From positions 23,433-87,432 of the forward strand of contig NZ_JARKOT010000166.1 in NCBI RefSeq assembly GCF_029977985.1: a stretch of DNA of 64,000 nt. The letters are read 5' to 3'. The notes under the pieces were generated by a model. The model had not been told where the DNA came from. It searched no databases and saw only the letters and a list, made by a program, of their open reading frames with translations. The stretch is from Propioniciclava sp. Its GTDB lineage: Bacteria > Actinomycetota > Actinomycetes > Propionibacteriales > Propionibacteriaceae. Numbering within the stretch: the first letter of the stretch is position 1; each line of letters opens with the position of its first letter. The position numbers were made by a program, and so were the translations under genes. Below are positions 1-12,300 of this stretch, one piece after another.

Positions 1-3000
1 GTGGTGCGCATCCAGGCGGACGACGGCTCGACCTTCTGCACGCTCCGCGTCGGCGCCGGCGGTCCGCCCGCCTCCGCAGTCGACCTCGCCGCCGCGCGGA
101 CGCGCTGCGGAAGCGTCATCGACGGGCCGGACCTCTACGCGACCCGCGCCGCGGCCGGGCTCGACTACCGGTCCGGCTATCGGGCGATCGCTCGCCTGCA
201 CCTCGGCCCCGACATCGCCCTCGCCGAGCTGATGCCGCCCGGCCCGGGCACGTCGTACGAGGGCGTCCACCCCGGTCTCCTCGACGCCGCACTCCAGACC
301 GTCGCGGGCCTCGACCCGGCGCCAGAGGCGGGCGCGGCCCCCGTCGTACCGTTCGTGCTCGACCGTGCCGAGCTGACCGGCGACACCGCGGAGGCTGCGT
401 ACGCCCTCGCCACGCGGTACGAGGGGCAGATCACCGCCCAGCTGCTCACCGCCTCCGGTGCGCCCGTCGCCCGGTTCGAAGGCCTGCGGAGCAGGCAGAT
501 GGCGCCGCGGCGCCCCGCCCCGCACGTCCTGCGCCCCGAGTGGGCCCTCGAACCGCTCCCGCTCGCGACGCCCGCTGCGGGACCTGTCGTGCTCGTCCGG
601 ACGACGGACGACCTCGGCGTGGAGGCGCTGCTGCGGGCCCGCGGCGAGTGCCGTACGTTCCCGGTCGGCGGAACCGAGCTGCCGGCCGACATGACGGATC
701 TGTGGCTCGCGTTGACGTGCCCCGAGGTGGGTGACGCCGAGCGCTGCTGCCTCGACGCATTCACAACCCTGCAGGCCGCGGCGGTGACCGGGTGCCTCGA
801 CGCCTGTACCTCCGTCACCGCCGCGCTGGGGCAGGCCCTTTCGGTGGACTCGGGGACCGCCGGTCAGCCCGGTGTCGCCGGGGTCCTCGGGCTGCTTCGC
901 TCCCTGGCGCGCGAGTTCCCGCACCTCACAGTCCGGGCCGTGGTGCTCGCCGACCGTGGCGGGCCGGATCTCCTCGCCCGGCTTGCGGCGGAGCCGCCGA
1001 TGCAGCCGGGGCGCGAGGTCGTCTACGACGGGAGCCGGCGCTTCGTACGGGCCCTGCGGCACGTCACGCTGCCCGCCGGGGGGGTCACCCCGCCCGTGGA
1101 GGCCGGGGGTAGCTATCTCGTCGTCGGTGCCGGCGGCATCGGTCGGGAGATCGCCCGAGACATCGCCGACCGTGGCGGACGGGTGACGCTCACCGGCCGT
1201 CGGCCTCGTGACCGGGTTACACTGCCCACGGTGCAGGGCTCCGGCACGGTGCGCTACGTGTCCGTGGACGTCGCCGACGCCCCCGCGATGCGCCGACTCG
1301 TCGGGGATCTGCAGGACGCCGGCGGCCTGCGGGGCGTCGTGGTCGCGCCGATGGTCCTCGACGACGCCGCCGTCCGCAATCTCGACCGAGAGCGCGTCCG
1401 CGCCGTGCTGCGTCCGAAGGTCGCCGGCACCGTCGCTCTGCTCGACGCCCTCGCGGACGACACGCTCGACTTCGTCGCCGTCATGTCGTCGGTCCAGTCC
1501 TTCACGGGCGCTGCCGGCCAGTCGGCCTACGCCATGGCGAGCACTGCGGCAGACGCACTCTGGCTCAATGCCCGCCGCCGGTACGGGCTGCCCGTCACGC
1601 TGCTCGGCTGGGGCCCGTGGGCAGGCGTCGGGGCAGTGTCGTCCGCCGACCAGCAGGCGAGCCTCGAGAAGCGCGGCTGGTACGGGTTCGACGTCGCCGA
1701 GGGTCTCGACCTGCTGTGGCGGGCTGTGGCGACGGGCGTGGGGCACCTCGTACCCGTCGTGTGCTCCGAGGAAGTCCTCCGGGCCGACCTCGCCCCCCGA
1801 GACGAGGCTCCCCTGACGATGAGAACCCTGGGCGTCACCGGTCTCACCGCCGGCGCTCACGCCGCCCTCGAGGCGGAGATCGCCGAGCGTGCCCGCGCCC
1901 TGCTGGACTCGACCCCGGCCGCCGGGACGAGCGACCGACGCCGCTACGTGGCTGCCCTGACCGCCCTGGCCCGCGGTGCCCGCCCCCCGGCCGTCACGCA
2001 CGGTGACCGGCAGCCGCTCGCCGCCCGCGAGGCCCTGGCCGGCCATGTCCTCGCCGAGCTCCCGTCGTGGCTCACGGGGGAGGCCACCGCCCACGACGTG
2101 CTCTTCGGCACGGATGCGGGGGCACGGCTCACGGCGTTCTACCGGAGCGACCCCTTCGGCGAGGTCGCCAACGAAGTCATCTGCGCGTCGGCCGTCGCCC
2201 TCGGTGCGGCAACCAACGCCGACGGGGCTCGGCTGCGCGTGCTCGAGGTCGGTGCCGGCACGGGCAGCACGACCATTCCCCTCGTCGCGGCGCTGCGTCG
2301 GGCCGGCATCGACTTCCACTACACCGCGACGGATCTCGCCCAGAGCCTGCTCGACTCTGCGCGAGCCGTCGTCGGTGACGAGCACATGACGTACGTCGTC
2401 GCCGACCTGCAGTCGTTGCCGGCCGGCGAGACGTACGACCTGGTCGTCGCGGGCAACGTCCTGCACGTGCTGGACGACCTCCCCGAGACCCTCGCCCGCC
2501 TCGCCCGCTCCGTGGCGGACGGGGGGCGGCTGGTTGTGAGCGAGCTCGTGACCACGTCGGTGTTCCACAACCTCGTCTTCGGGTTGTTCGACGGCTGGTG
2601 GACGAGCGATCCTCGCGGGCTCCGCCTTCCCGGTAGCCCGCTGCTCGACGTCGACGGCTGGCTCGGGGTCATCGCTGCGGGCGGTCTCGTCGCCACGAGC
2701 GTCGAGACCGTGGGCCACGAGGGGGGCGCCGCATACCAGAGCGTGATCACCATGACGAAGGGAGCGCAGATGGAGTCCCCTGACGCCCGCGAGATCCGGC
2801 GGTCCGTCCTGCCCACGGCACCCGCCGCGGTCGGGCGCGTGACGGCCGCGTCGGCCCCGACCTCGTCGTCGGCTGTGGCCGTCGACCGTGCGGCCGTACA
2901 GGACGCCGTCGTCGGCGTCGTCGCGCGGGTCCTCGCGAGCACGGCGGCCGAGGTCGACGTCGACGCGTCGTTCAGCTCTTTCGGCGTCGACTCCATCGTC

Positions 3001-6000
3001 AGCGTGGACCTCGTCCGTGCGCTCGGCACGGCACTCGGGCTGAAGCTCAAGACGATCGTCGTCTTCGACCACCCGAGCGTCGCCGCGCTGGTCGACCACC
3101 TCGTCACCGCGTACGACCTCTCGGGGACGTTCCCCGCATCGGCGCCGGTCGCTCCGACGGCCGGGGCCCCGGCCCCGGCGGGGGCCGCGCCGGGGTGGTC
3201 GACGGCCTCGGCGAAGCCCCCGGCTCCCATCCCGGTCGCGAGCCGCGAGTTGGCGCCGGAGGAACCACGCGCGGCCGCGGCCGTCTCGGGGCAGATCCCG
3301 CCGGCGACCATGTGGTCCGCGGCGGACGAGCTGCGCGGTGCGACGAGGGCGCTTGCCGTGGTCTTCGACCGTCCGACGGCGCAGCCGGAACCGGCGCTTC
3401 GGGAGGTCGCGGTAGGCCCGCCCGGACCTGGTGAAGTCGAACTCGCCGTGACGGCGTTCCCGCTCAACTTCTCCGATCGCTTGGTGGCGCGCGGGATCTA
3501 TCCCTTCATGCCCGACTTCCCCGTCGTCCCCGGCGTCGAGGTCGCGGGGCGGGTCAGCCGCCTCGGCCCCGGTGTGACCGGTCTGCGCGTCGGCGACCGG
3601 GTCGTCGCCCCCACCCGCCCGGAGATGGGTGGCCAGGCGACGGCAGTCCTCGTGGAGGCGACCTTCTGCGCACGAATCCCCGACGGCGTCGACGACGTGA
3701 CGGCCTGCGGCACGGCGGCGCCGTACCTGGCCATGTGGGCCGCTCTGAGGGCTGCGCGTGCTCAGGCGGGGGAGAGCGTGCTCGTGAGCGGCGCCATGGG
3801 CACGAACGGGCTCATGCTCACGCGGCTGGCCGAGGCCCGGGGCCTTCGGGTCATCGGGGCCGTCGGCTCCGAGGAGAAGGTTCGGCGGCTGCGCGAGCAG
3901 GGGCGGACGGGAGTTCGCTACGACCGCGGGGATCTCCGCGACGCGGTGCTCGCCGCGACCGACGGTCGGGGTGTCGACATCGTGGTCGACCTCATCGGCG
4001 GCCAGGTCATCCCAGCCGGGATGTCGGCGCTCGCGCCGGGCGGACGCTTCGTCGAGGCGGCCGTGCTGGGCCTGCAGACGGCCGCACCGCTGGACGTGAG
4101 CATGTTCACGCACAACCAGGAATTCATCTCGCTGAACGGGAAGAAGCTCTTCCTCGACCATCCCGAACTTCGTGCCGAGGCCCTTGCGGCGCTGACCGCG
4201 GACCTCGCCGCGGGCGGGATCGCCCCACCGATCGCGCACCGTCTCGAGCTGTCCCGGATCGAGGAGGCCTACCGGCTGCGGGACGACAGGTCGCTCGTCG
4301 GCCGCGTCGTCGTGGTGACACCGGTCGTCGAGTCGCCGACCGCCCAGCGCCCGGTACGCGAGGACATCGCGATCGTGGGCCTCTCCGCCCGGTTCGCCGG
4401 GGCGGAGACCCCCGAGGACCTCTGGCGACTGCTCCATGCCGGCCAGGGCTCGGTCGGCCCCGTCCCCCCGGAGCGGTGGAGTGCGGACTGGGTCGACGCC
4501 GACCGCAGCCGCAAGGACCGGACGTACTGTGCGGCTGGGCACTTCCTCGATGATGTCGACGCCTTCGACGCGGGCTTCTTCGCCTTCTCCGGCAAGGAGG
4601 CCGCGCAGACGGACCCGCAGCAGCGGATCTTCCTCACGGAGGTCTGGCGGGCGCTGGAGCGGGCAGGCATGACACGGGCCCGCTTGACCGGCAGCCGATT
4701 CGGGGTCTTCGTCGGCGCCGGGGTGTCCGGCTACGAGAAGCGGATGGTCCAGGCGGGATCCACCCGCGAGGCGCAGTCCTTCTGGGGGAACAACGCGTCC
4801 GTCCTGGCTGCGCGCATCGCCTACCTGCTCGACCTGCGTGGTCCGACCATGGCGATCGACACGGCCTGCTCGTCGTCCCTCGTGGCCCTCCACCAGGCCT
4901 GCCGGAGCATCCACGCCGGCGAGTGCGACGGGGCGGTCGTCGGTGGCGTCTTCGTCATGTTCGACGAGCAGTACTACATCGTGGCCAGCAACGGCGGCAT
5001 GCTCGCACCCGACGGCACCTGCAAAGCCTTCTCGGCTGCGGCCGACGGTTTCGGCCCGGGCGAGGGGGCCGGCGTCGTGATCCTCCGACGGCTCTCGGAC
5101 GCCCTCGCCGACGGCGATCCGATTCTCGGCATCGTCAAGGGTTCGGCGATCAACCAGGACGGGCGGACCAACGGGATCACCGCGCCCAGTGGCCCCGCAC
5201 AGACCGAGGTCATCCTCGCCGCCTGGGACGCGGCTGACGTCGACCCGCGTACGGTCGGTCTCGTCGAGGCGCATGGGACGGGCACCCCTCTCGGGGACCC
5301 GATCGAGGTGGATGCGCTCACCCGGGCCTTCCGCACCCGCACTCCCGATGTCGGGTTCTGCTCGATCGGTTCCCTGAAGACGAACATCGGGCATACGGCT
5401 GCAGCAGCGGGCGTGGCGGGCGTCATCAAGACGCTGCTGGCCTTCGAACACGACGAGATCCCGCCCACGCGCTTGAGCACGCCGGGCAACCCCCTCATCG
5501 AGTTCGACACGTCACCCTTCGTCACGCCCTTGGTGCCGCAGCCCTGGCCGCGTGTCCCGGGAGCGCCCCGCCGCGCGGGAGTGAGCAGCTTCGGCTTCTC
5601 CGGGACCAACGCCCACGTGGTTCTGGAGGAGCCACCCGTGCCGCCGGAGTCCGTCGCGGGCGAGGGGCCCTGGTGGTTCCCCGTCTCCGCCGACGACGAC
5701 GAGATGCTCGCCGAGCGGCTCCGCGAGCTCGGTGGCTGGCTCACGACGCACCCAGAGCTGGAGGCCCGGATGGGCGATGTCGCCTTCACCCTGGCCTGCC
5801 GTCGAGATCCGCGAGAGAGCCGAGTGGCCGTCGCCGCTGCGGACCGATCAGGCCTCATCGCGGCCCTGGCGGGGGCACGACCGGGGCACGCCGACGGGCA
5901 GGCGCCCGGCGCGGAACTCGTCGCGCGGTTCGTGGCAGGCGAGGACGTCGACCTGACCGGTCTGTGGCCTCGGCCCGCACGGACGGTCCCGCTGCCGGCG

Positions 6001-6300
6001 CACCCGATGCGGCGCGACCGCTACTGGTTCGCGGGCGATCCCCTCTGGCCGGGCTCCGCGCCCGAAGGCAGTGCAGGCGGAACGCCCGAAGGCAGCGCAG
6101 GCGGGGCGACCGAAGGGGCCGCGCCCGGCACCCCGGCCGGTCGGCCGGCGCAGCCGGCTGCCGGCCGAGCGAGCTCCGCAGCGGCTCCCACGGCCGCTCA
6201 GACCGACGAAGAACGCCTCGGCGCGATCATCGACGGCTTCCTGGCCGGCGACTTCAGTGCTGACGACCTCATCGACACGACTGGGGAATGGCATGTCTGA
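1..6300 (+). CDS. Type I modular PKS, 5'-truncated by window; domain order DH(partial)-KR-cMT-ACP-ER-KS; trans-AT type (no AT)
   Basis: Opens inside a DH C-lobe (GVHPGLLDAALQTV); KR GAGGIGREIARDIADRGG and SSVQSFTGAAGQSAYAMAS; SAM methyltransferase [29 protein letters not shown]-type ER ~3349-4323; KS ~4357-5640 with DTACSSSL, EAHGTGT and NIGHTAAAAG. No GQGxQ/GHSxG AT motifs. Ends TGA at 6300, overlapping ATG 6293. Confidence 0.93.
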   Translation: MVRIQADDGSTFCTLRVGAGGPPASAVDLAAARTRCGSVIDGPDLYATRAAAGLDYRSGYRAIARLHLGPDIALAELMPPGPGTSYEGVHPGLLDAALQTVAGLDPAPEAGAAPVVPFVLDRAELTGDTAEAAYALATRYEGQITAQLLTASGAPVARFEGLRSRQMAPRRPAPHVLRPEWALEPLPLATPAAGPVVLVRTTDDLGVEALLRARGECRTFPVGGTELPADMTDLWLALTCPEVGDAERCCLDAFTTLQAAAVTGCLDACTSVTAALGQALSVDSGTAGQPGVAGVLGLLRSLAREFPHLTVRAVVLADRGGPDLLARLAAEPPMQPGREVVYDGSRRFVRALRHVTLPAGGVTPPVEAGGSYLVVGAGGIGREIARDIADRGGRVTLTGRRPRDRVTLPTVQGSGTVRYVSVDVADAPAMRRLVGDLQDAGGLRGVVVAPMVLDDAAVRNLDRERVRAVLRPKVAGTVALLDALADDTLDFVAVMSSVQSFTGAAGQSAYAMASTAADALWLNARRRYGLPVTLLGWGPWAGVGAVSSADQQASLEKRGWYGFDVAEGLDLLWRAVATGVGHLVPVVCSEEVLRADLAPRDEAPLTMRTLGVTGLTAGAHAALEAEIAERARALLDSTPAAGTSDRRRYVAALTALARGARPPAVTHGDRQPLAAREALAGHVLAELPSWLTGEATAHDVLFGTDAGARLTAFYRSDPFGEVANEVICASAVALGAATNADGARLRVLEVGAGTGSTTIPLVAALRRAGIDFHYTATDLAQSLLDSARAVVGDEHMTYVVADLQSLPAGETYDLVVAGNVLHVLDDLPETLARLARSVADGGRLVVSELVTTSVFHNLVFGLFDGWWTSDPRGLRLPGSPLLDVDGWLGVIAAGGLVATSVETVGHEGGAAYQSVITMTKGAQMESPDAREIRRSVLPTAPAAVGRVTAASAPTSSSAVAVDRAAVQDAVVGVVARVLASTAAEVDVDASFSSFGVDSIVSVDLVRALGTALGLKLKTIVVFDHPSVAALVDHLVTAYDLSGTFPASAPVAPTAGAPAPAGAAPGWSTASAKPPAPIPVASRELAPEEPRAAAAVSGQIPPATMWSAADELRGATRALAVVFDRPTAQPEPALREVAVGPPGPGEVELAVTAFPLNFSDRLVARGIYPFMPDFPVVPGVEVAGRVSRLGPGVTGLRVGDRVVAPTRPEMGGQATAVLVEATFCARIPDGVDDVTACGTAAPYLAMWAALRAARAQAGESVLVSGAMGTNGLMLTRLAEARGLRVIGAVGSEEKVRRLREQGRTGVRYDRGDLRDAVLAATDGRGVDIVVDLIGGQVIPAGMSALAPGGRFVEAAVLGLQTAAPLDVSMFTHNQEFISLNGKKLFLDHPELRAEALAALTADLAAGGIAPPIAHRLELSRIEEAYRLRDDRSLVGRVVVVTPVVESPTAQRPVREDIAIVGLSARFAGAETPEDLWRLLHAGQGSVGPVPPERWSADWVDADRSRKDRTYCAAGHFLDDVDAFDAGFFAFSGKEAAQTDPQQRIFLTEVWRALERAGMTRARLTGSRFGVFVGAGVSGYEKRMVQAGSTREAQSFWGNNASVLAARIAYLLDLRGPTMAIDTACSSSLVALHQACRSIHAGECDGAVVGGVFVMFDEQYYIVASNGGMLAPDGTCKAFSAAADGFGPGEGAGVVILRRLSDALADGDPILGIVKGSAINQDGRTNGITAPSGPAQTEVILAAWDAADVDPRTVGLVEAHGTGTPLGDPIEVDALTRAFRTRTPDVGFCSIGSLKTNIGHTAAAAGVAGVIKTLLAFEHDEIPPTRLSTPGNPLIEFDTSPFVTPLVPQPWPRVPGAPRRAGVSSFGFSGTNAHVVLEEPPVPPESVAGEGPWWFPVSADDDEMLAERLRELGGWLTTHPELEARMGDVAFTLACRRDPRESRVAVAAADRSGLIAALAGARPGHADGQAPGAELVARFVAGEDVDLTGLWPRPARTVPLPAHPMRRDRYWFAGDPLWPGSAPEGSAGGTPEGSAGGATEGAAPGTPAGRPAQPAAGRASSAAAPTAAQTDEERLGAIIDGFLAGDFSADDLIDTTGEWHV
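3349..4323 (+). other. In-line MDR-family enoylreductase domain placed between ACP and next KS
   Basis: ALAVVFDRPTAQPEPALREVAVGPPGPGEVELAVTAFPLNFSDRL...PVVPGVEVAGRV...GLRVGDRVVAP...VLVSGAMGTNGLMLTRLAEARGLRVIG; quinone oxidoreductase/ER signature. Confidence 0.85.
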
Positions 6301-9300
6301 GCCGACACGAGAGAGCGTCCGCCAGAAGCTCGTCGAGATGCAGACGGCCGGTGCTGATCACCAGGAGGTCCTGGCCTACCTCCAGCGGGTGAAGGAGCGG
6401 AGTGGGCACCTGTCGCCGGAGCAACAGCCCACCGCCGCCGACCCTGTGGCCGCGGTGGTCGAGCTCGTTCGCCGGCTCATCGCGGACCACACGGGGACTC
6501 CGCTCGAGCGTGTCCGACCGGATCAGCGTCTCGACCGGATCGGCTTCGACTCCGTGATGGCCCTCGAGGTCGTGCGGGGCCTCCGGCCGCACTTCGGCGA
6601 GGTCGGCATGGGGCTGCTCTTCGACTCCGAGACGCCGAGGGGCATGGCCGAACGTCTCGTCCGAGACCACCCGGAACGCGCCGCAGCGCTGGTCGACTCG
6701 GACCGAAACACGGGGACGGCACCGGCCACGCCGACCGGAACGGCCACCCCCGAGGAGCCGTCGCCGGCCGGGCCCACGGATGAGCGGACCCGCGAGGCGG
6801 ACCGGTCGCACCGGCCCGACGGATCGCCCGCCGGCCGGGCCAGCGTCGTCGGCCTCGCGGGACGCTTCCCCGGAGCAGGCTCGGTGGCGGAGTTCTGGGA
6901 CGTCCTCGCGAGTGGACGCGACTGCGTCGGCCCCGTGCCGGCCGACCGGTGGGACCACGAGGCGTACGCGGCGTCCGCCCCCGGCCGCCCCGGAACGAGC
7001 TACCTGACGCGGGGGGCCTTCCTCGACCACCCCGACGCTTTCGACGCCGACTTCTTCGCGATCTCCCCGAAGCAGGCACGGTTCATGGACCCGCAGGAGC
7101 GGTTGCTGCTCCAGGAGACCTGGCACGCCTTGGAGGACGCCGGGATCCCGACGACGGCGCTCGCCGGTCGCCCCGTAGGGGTCTACGTCGGGGTGATGTA
7201 CGCCGACTACGGGGAGTGGGCTCACCGGGCCGAAGGCATCGACTACCTCGCGTCCTCGCACGCGTCGATCGCCAACCGGATCTCGTACACCTACGACCTG
7301 CGCGGTCCCAGCATGGCCGTCGACACGATGTGTTCCTCGTCGCTCACGGCTCTGGATCTCGCCTGCACGGCGCTGGCGAGCGGGGAGATCGACGTCGCGA
7401 TCGTCGCCGGCGTGAACCTGACGACCCATCCGCGGAAGTTCGTCGACCTCAGCCAGGGGCGCTTCGCGTCGGCGAGCGGCGCCTGCCGAGCCTTCGGGGA
7501 GGGTGCCGATGGGTATGTCCCCGGCGAAGCGGTCGTCGTGGCCGTCCTCACCCGGCCCGAGGTGGGCGACCGCGACGGGCTGCGGCCCTGGGGCCACATC
7601 GACGGCATCGCGATCGGTCACGGCGGGCGCACGACCGGCTACAGCGCGCCCAACCCCTCGGACCAGGAAGCCGTCATCCGCCGGGCTCAGGAACGGGCAG
7701 GGGTACGGCCGGGTGACGTGTCGTACATCGAGGCGCACGGCACCGGCACGTCCCTCGGCGACCCCATCGAGGTCGACGCGCTCGCGCGGGTCTTCGGCGA
7801 CGCCGAACCGCGCTCGACCCCGTGCGCCATCGGCTCGGTCAAGTCGAACGTCGGTCACTGCGAGGCCGCGGCCGGGCTTGTCGGTCTCACCAAGGTGCTG
7901 CTCCAGCTGCGGCACGACACCCTCGCCCCGTCGCTGCACGCGGAGCAGCTCAACCCGCGGCTCGCGCTCGGCGACCGGCTGACGATCCAGCGGTCGAAAG
8001 CGCCGTGGGCCGCAGGACGTCCCCGCCACGCCGGCCTGTCCTCTTTCGGCGCGGGGGGCTCCAGCGCGCACGTCGTCGTCACCGAGGCGCTGCCCGGGCG
8101 GGCGCCCTCCGCCGCGGCTCCGGAGGCGCGCAGGCCCCGGGCCTTCGCCGTCTCCGCCTCGACCTCGGAGGCTCTCCGTACGCAGCTCGTGGCCCTCGCC
8201 GACGCGGTCACGTCCGTGGCTGCGAGTTCCCAGGATGTGGCCTACACCCTCGCCCACGGCCGGACCCGGCTCGACGTCCGGACGGTCCTGCTCGCCGCGG
8301 ATCTGTCGGAACTCGCTGCGCTCGCCCGCGCTACGGCGTCTGCGGCCGACCCCTCGGGCATGCACGGAACGGGCTCTCCGGACCTCTCCGCTGTCGCCGC
8401 CGCGTGGTGCCGCGGCGAGGAGGTCGACCTCCTCGGGGGCGCGACCGGCCGGCTCGTCGAGCTGCCTGGCTACACGTTTGCGACCACGTCGTACTGGCAC
8501 CGTCCCCTCGCGGGGGACGACACCGCTCGGAAGGTGGCCGTCGACGACCCCCGCCTGGCCGACCACGTCGTCGGCGGTGTGCCGGTGCTGTCCGCCGCGG
8601 CAGTGCTCGACCTGCTCGCCGACGAGCTCGGGGGACGCGGGGAGACCGTCGTGGTCGAGGACATCGTCTTCCGCGCGCCGTTGACCGGCGGCCCCGACGG
8701 GCTCAGCTTCTCCCTCCACCGCACCGGCGACTCCTTCGAGCTCCGGGACGTCGGGGGTCGCCTCTGCGTCCAAGGCCGAGGCCGGCTCGCCGGCGCCGAC
8801 GGTGCGCTTCCGAACATGGCCGACGCTCCGCTCGATGTGCCCCTGACCCCGGCGTCCGAGATCTACCCGCGCTTTGCCGCGGCCGGGCTCGCCTACGGGC
8901 CGTCGTACCGGCTCCTCGAACAGGTCTCGGCCCGCGGGTCCGAGGCCTGGGGAGTGCTCGCCTCCTCTGCCGGGCGGACGGGTGTCCTGGACGCCGCACT
9001 CCAGACGATGATCGGTTTCGCCTCCGACGACCATGGTGGGCTGCCGTTCTGTCTGCGCCGGGTGGTGCTCGGACCCGACACCGTGCGCGCTCGGCGGGTG
9101 GCCGCGCACCGCGACGGCGCCTCGACCGACATCCTCCTCGCGGACGCGGAGGGGCGTACGGTGGCCTCCCTCGAGGGCGTCGTCGTCCTCGCTTCCCCGC
9201 TGCTCGCGTCGGCCCGGACCGGAATCCTGCGCGAGACCTGGGGGCCGGCCGAGACCGGCTCGGTGATGACGGCGCCGACGGTCGCGATCTGGGCCGCCGA

Positions 9301-12300
9301 CGCCGGAACCGGCCGACTCGCCGCCGCCCTGGAGGCACACGGCGCGGCCGTACGGGCGGTCACCCCGCCCACTCTCCCCTCCGACGCCGACGTCCTCGTG
9401 GACCTGCGGTTCCTCGCCGGGCAGGGGCTGCGGGAAGCGATCACGGCGTTCGGGCCCACGATGTCCGCCCTGACCGGGCGACTCGCCGAGGGCGGCACCG
9501 CGCTGCGGCGCATCGAAGTACGACGCTGCGGCGACCCCGGCATCCGTACCGGGGCTGCCCTCGATCGCACGCTCGCCGTTGAGGACGGGCGCTATCGCGG
9601 CCGCGGCGTCCTGGTCCCGGGTGGGTCCGTGGACGTCGAGCGTCTCGCCGCCGAGGTCCTCCTCGACTCGGACTGGGGCGGCATCGTCCGTCTCGGTGAC
9701 GGGAGGCGTGAGAGCCTGCACCTCTCCTTGGAACACCCGCTGCCGCAGCCCACGGAGGGGGCGGCCGGGCCCGCGGTCCGTCCCGGTGGCCGCTACCTCG
9801 TCACCGGCGCGCTCGGGGGGATCGGCCGCATGTTGTGCCGGACCCTGGCCGACCGCTACGGGGCGGACCTGACGCTTGTCGGCCGCCGCGACGCGCCCGC
9901 GGAACTCGAGGCGCTGCTGGGAGAGATCACGGCAGCAGGTGGCCGGGCCCGCTACGTCGCGGCCGATCTGGCCACCGCCGCCGGCGCCCGACAGGCGGTC
10001 GACGCAGCCCTGGCCGACGGTCCGGTCGACGGCGTCTTCCACCTCGCCGGCGTCGTCCGCGACGCACTCGCCGTGCGTAAGCGGTCCGAGGACGCCGAAG
10101 CGGTGCTCGCCGCGAAGGCGCTCTCCCTCGCCGAGGTGACGGACGCTCTCGCGGAGGCGGGTGCCGCCCCGTGGGTGATCTGCTTCGGCTCCGCGAGCGC
10201 GTACGTAGGCGTGCCCGGCCAGGTGGACTATGCCTACGCCAATGCCGCCGTCGCGGCCTGGACGGAGCAGACGGGGCTCCGCGCAGTCACGGTCGAATGG
10301 CCGTTGCTGGAGTCCGTCGGCATGGGGGTCCCGGCCGGGGTCCGCCAGCGACTCGAAGCCCACCTCGGCTGGCGCCCGATGCCGTGGACCGGTGTCGCCG
10401 ATGTCCTCGCCTGGACCGCCGCCACGGACGACAAGGTCGTCCGGCCGGTCTTCGGTGACCCCGCGACGATCCGCCGGTGGTTGGAGCACTTCGCCGGGAC
10501 GCCGCAGGCGGCCGCCGCCACGGGGCCGGTCCTCCACGCGCCGACCTCGGACCGGCCGGCGCCCGAGCCCAGTGGAGCCCCTGCTCCGGTGCCGGCGGCG
10601 TTCGTCGACCACCTGGCCCGGCTCATCGGCGATGAGCTGGGCCTGGCAGGGCCACTCGACGCCGACCGCTCTTTCGACCGCGTCGGGCTGGAGTCCGTCA
10701 TGGTCATGAACATCACGGCAGCGCTCGACGCCGACCTGGGGTCGGTGCCCTCCACGGTGCTCTTCCAGTACCGGACCGTCCACGAGCTCGCGGACGGGCT
10801 CTGGGGCTCACACCGGGACCAGGTTCTCGCGCTCCTGGGCGACTCCGCCGCGGAGCCGGCTGCGGAGCGCGGTGGCGTTCCCGGGTCCGCGGCCCCGGCG
10901 CCGGCCAGGCCCGCGCCGGAGCCGGTCGTCGCCCCCCTGCCCCCGCCGACGCCGCCGTTCCCTGAGGACGACCCCATCGTCATCGTGGGCATCGCCGGGC
11001 GGTTCCCGAAGTCGCCCGACCTTGAAGCGCTGTGGGAGAACCTGCGAACCGGCACGGACTGTGTCGTGGAGGTCGGTGACGACCGCTGGGATCACGCGGC
11101 GCTCCTGGACGATCGCCCCGGCGTACCCGGCCGTACCTACGCCCGCTGGGCGGGCCTGCTGGACGACATCGACCTCTTCGACGCGGCCCACTTCCACATC
11201 TCGGCGCGGGAGGCGCGGGCCATGGACCCGCAGGAGCGGCTGTTCCTCGAGACGTCCTGGCACGCGCTCGAGGCCGCGGGCTTCGCCCCGGACGACCCGG
11301 CACTCGGGCGCTGCGGCGTCTACGCGGGCACCATGTACGCCCAGTACCAGATGTACGGCAGCGACCCCGCCGTCACCGAGAGCGGAGCGCTGCCTGCCTC
11401 GCAGCATGCCGCGGTCGCGAACCGCGTCTCGTACGCCCTCGACCTCACCGGCCCGTCGCTGACGGTCGACACGATGTGCTCGTCGTCCCTCACGGCACTC
11501 CATCTGGCCTGCCAGGCCCTTCGTGCCGGTGATTGCGAATCGGCGCTGGTCGGCGGAGTCAACGTCATCTCGCATCCGTACCGCTTCCTCCAGATGGCCG
11601 CAGGGCGCTTCGCGGCACGGGACGGGCGCTGTCGCAGCTTCGGAGCGGGCGGCACCGGCTACGTGCCGGGGGAGGGCGTCGGCGTGGCCCTCCTCATGCC
11701 GCTCTCGCGGGCGTGGGCGGCGGGCGCCCACGTCGAGGCGGTCATCCGGGGATCCGCCGTCAGCCACGGGGGGCGGACGAACGGCTTCACCGTGCCTTCC
11801 GTGCCCGCTCAGGCCGAGGTGATCCGTACGGCCCTGGACAAGGCCGGAATCGACGGCACGGCGATCGACTACGTCGAGGCGCACGGCACCGGGACGGAGC
11901 TGGGCGACCCCATCGAGGTCGCCGCCCTTCAGGAGGCGCTCGGGCGCCGGGACGGGCGCGCTCTGCCGGTCGGCTCCATCAAGTCCAACCTCGGTCATCT
12001 CGAGCCGGCCGCAGGCATGGCCGGGCTCGCGAAGATCATCCTGCAGATGCGCCACCGGGCTCTCGTCCCGTCGCTGCATTCCGACGAGCCGAACCCGTTC
12101 ATCGACTTCTCCGGCATCGTTGTCCAGCACGACTTCGAGCCCTGGGAGTCCGCCACGGGCACCCCGCTCATCGCCGCCCTGAGCTCCTTCGGCGCGGGCG
12201 GTTCCAACGCACACGTCATCCTCGAGGAGCCGCCCGTCGTCGCGCTCCCCGACGAACCCGCGGGCGTACGCCATGTCGTGCCGCTCAGCGGCGGCAGCCG

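Noticed and set aside
6061-6125. Short tandem repeat in ORF1 C-terminal linker (PEGSAGGTPEGSAGGATEG)
   Set aside because: Ordinary flexible interdomain linker; no evidence of special function.
6071-6292. N-terminal extension of the 4207-aa ORF
   Set aside because: Overlaps the previous gene for 230 bp; ATG at 6293 overlapping the upstream stop is the natural start.
6269-10783. 1504-aa minus-strand ORF (and similar long antisense ORFs at 10808-13234, 13301-15778, 16367-18070, 19129-21414, 22900-25575, 25648-28455)
   Set aside because: Antisense to PKS genes with strong domain motifs; Arg/Gly/Pro-rich low-complexity translations typical of spurious ORFs in high-GC DNA.
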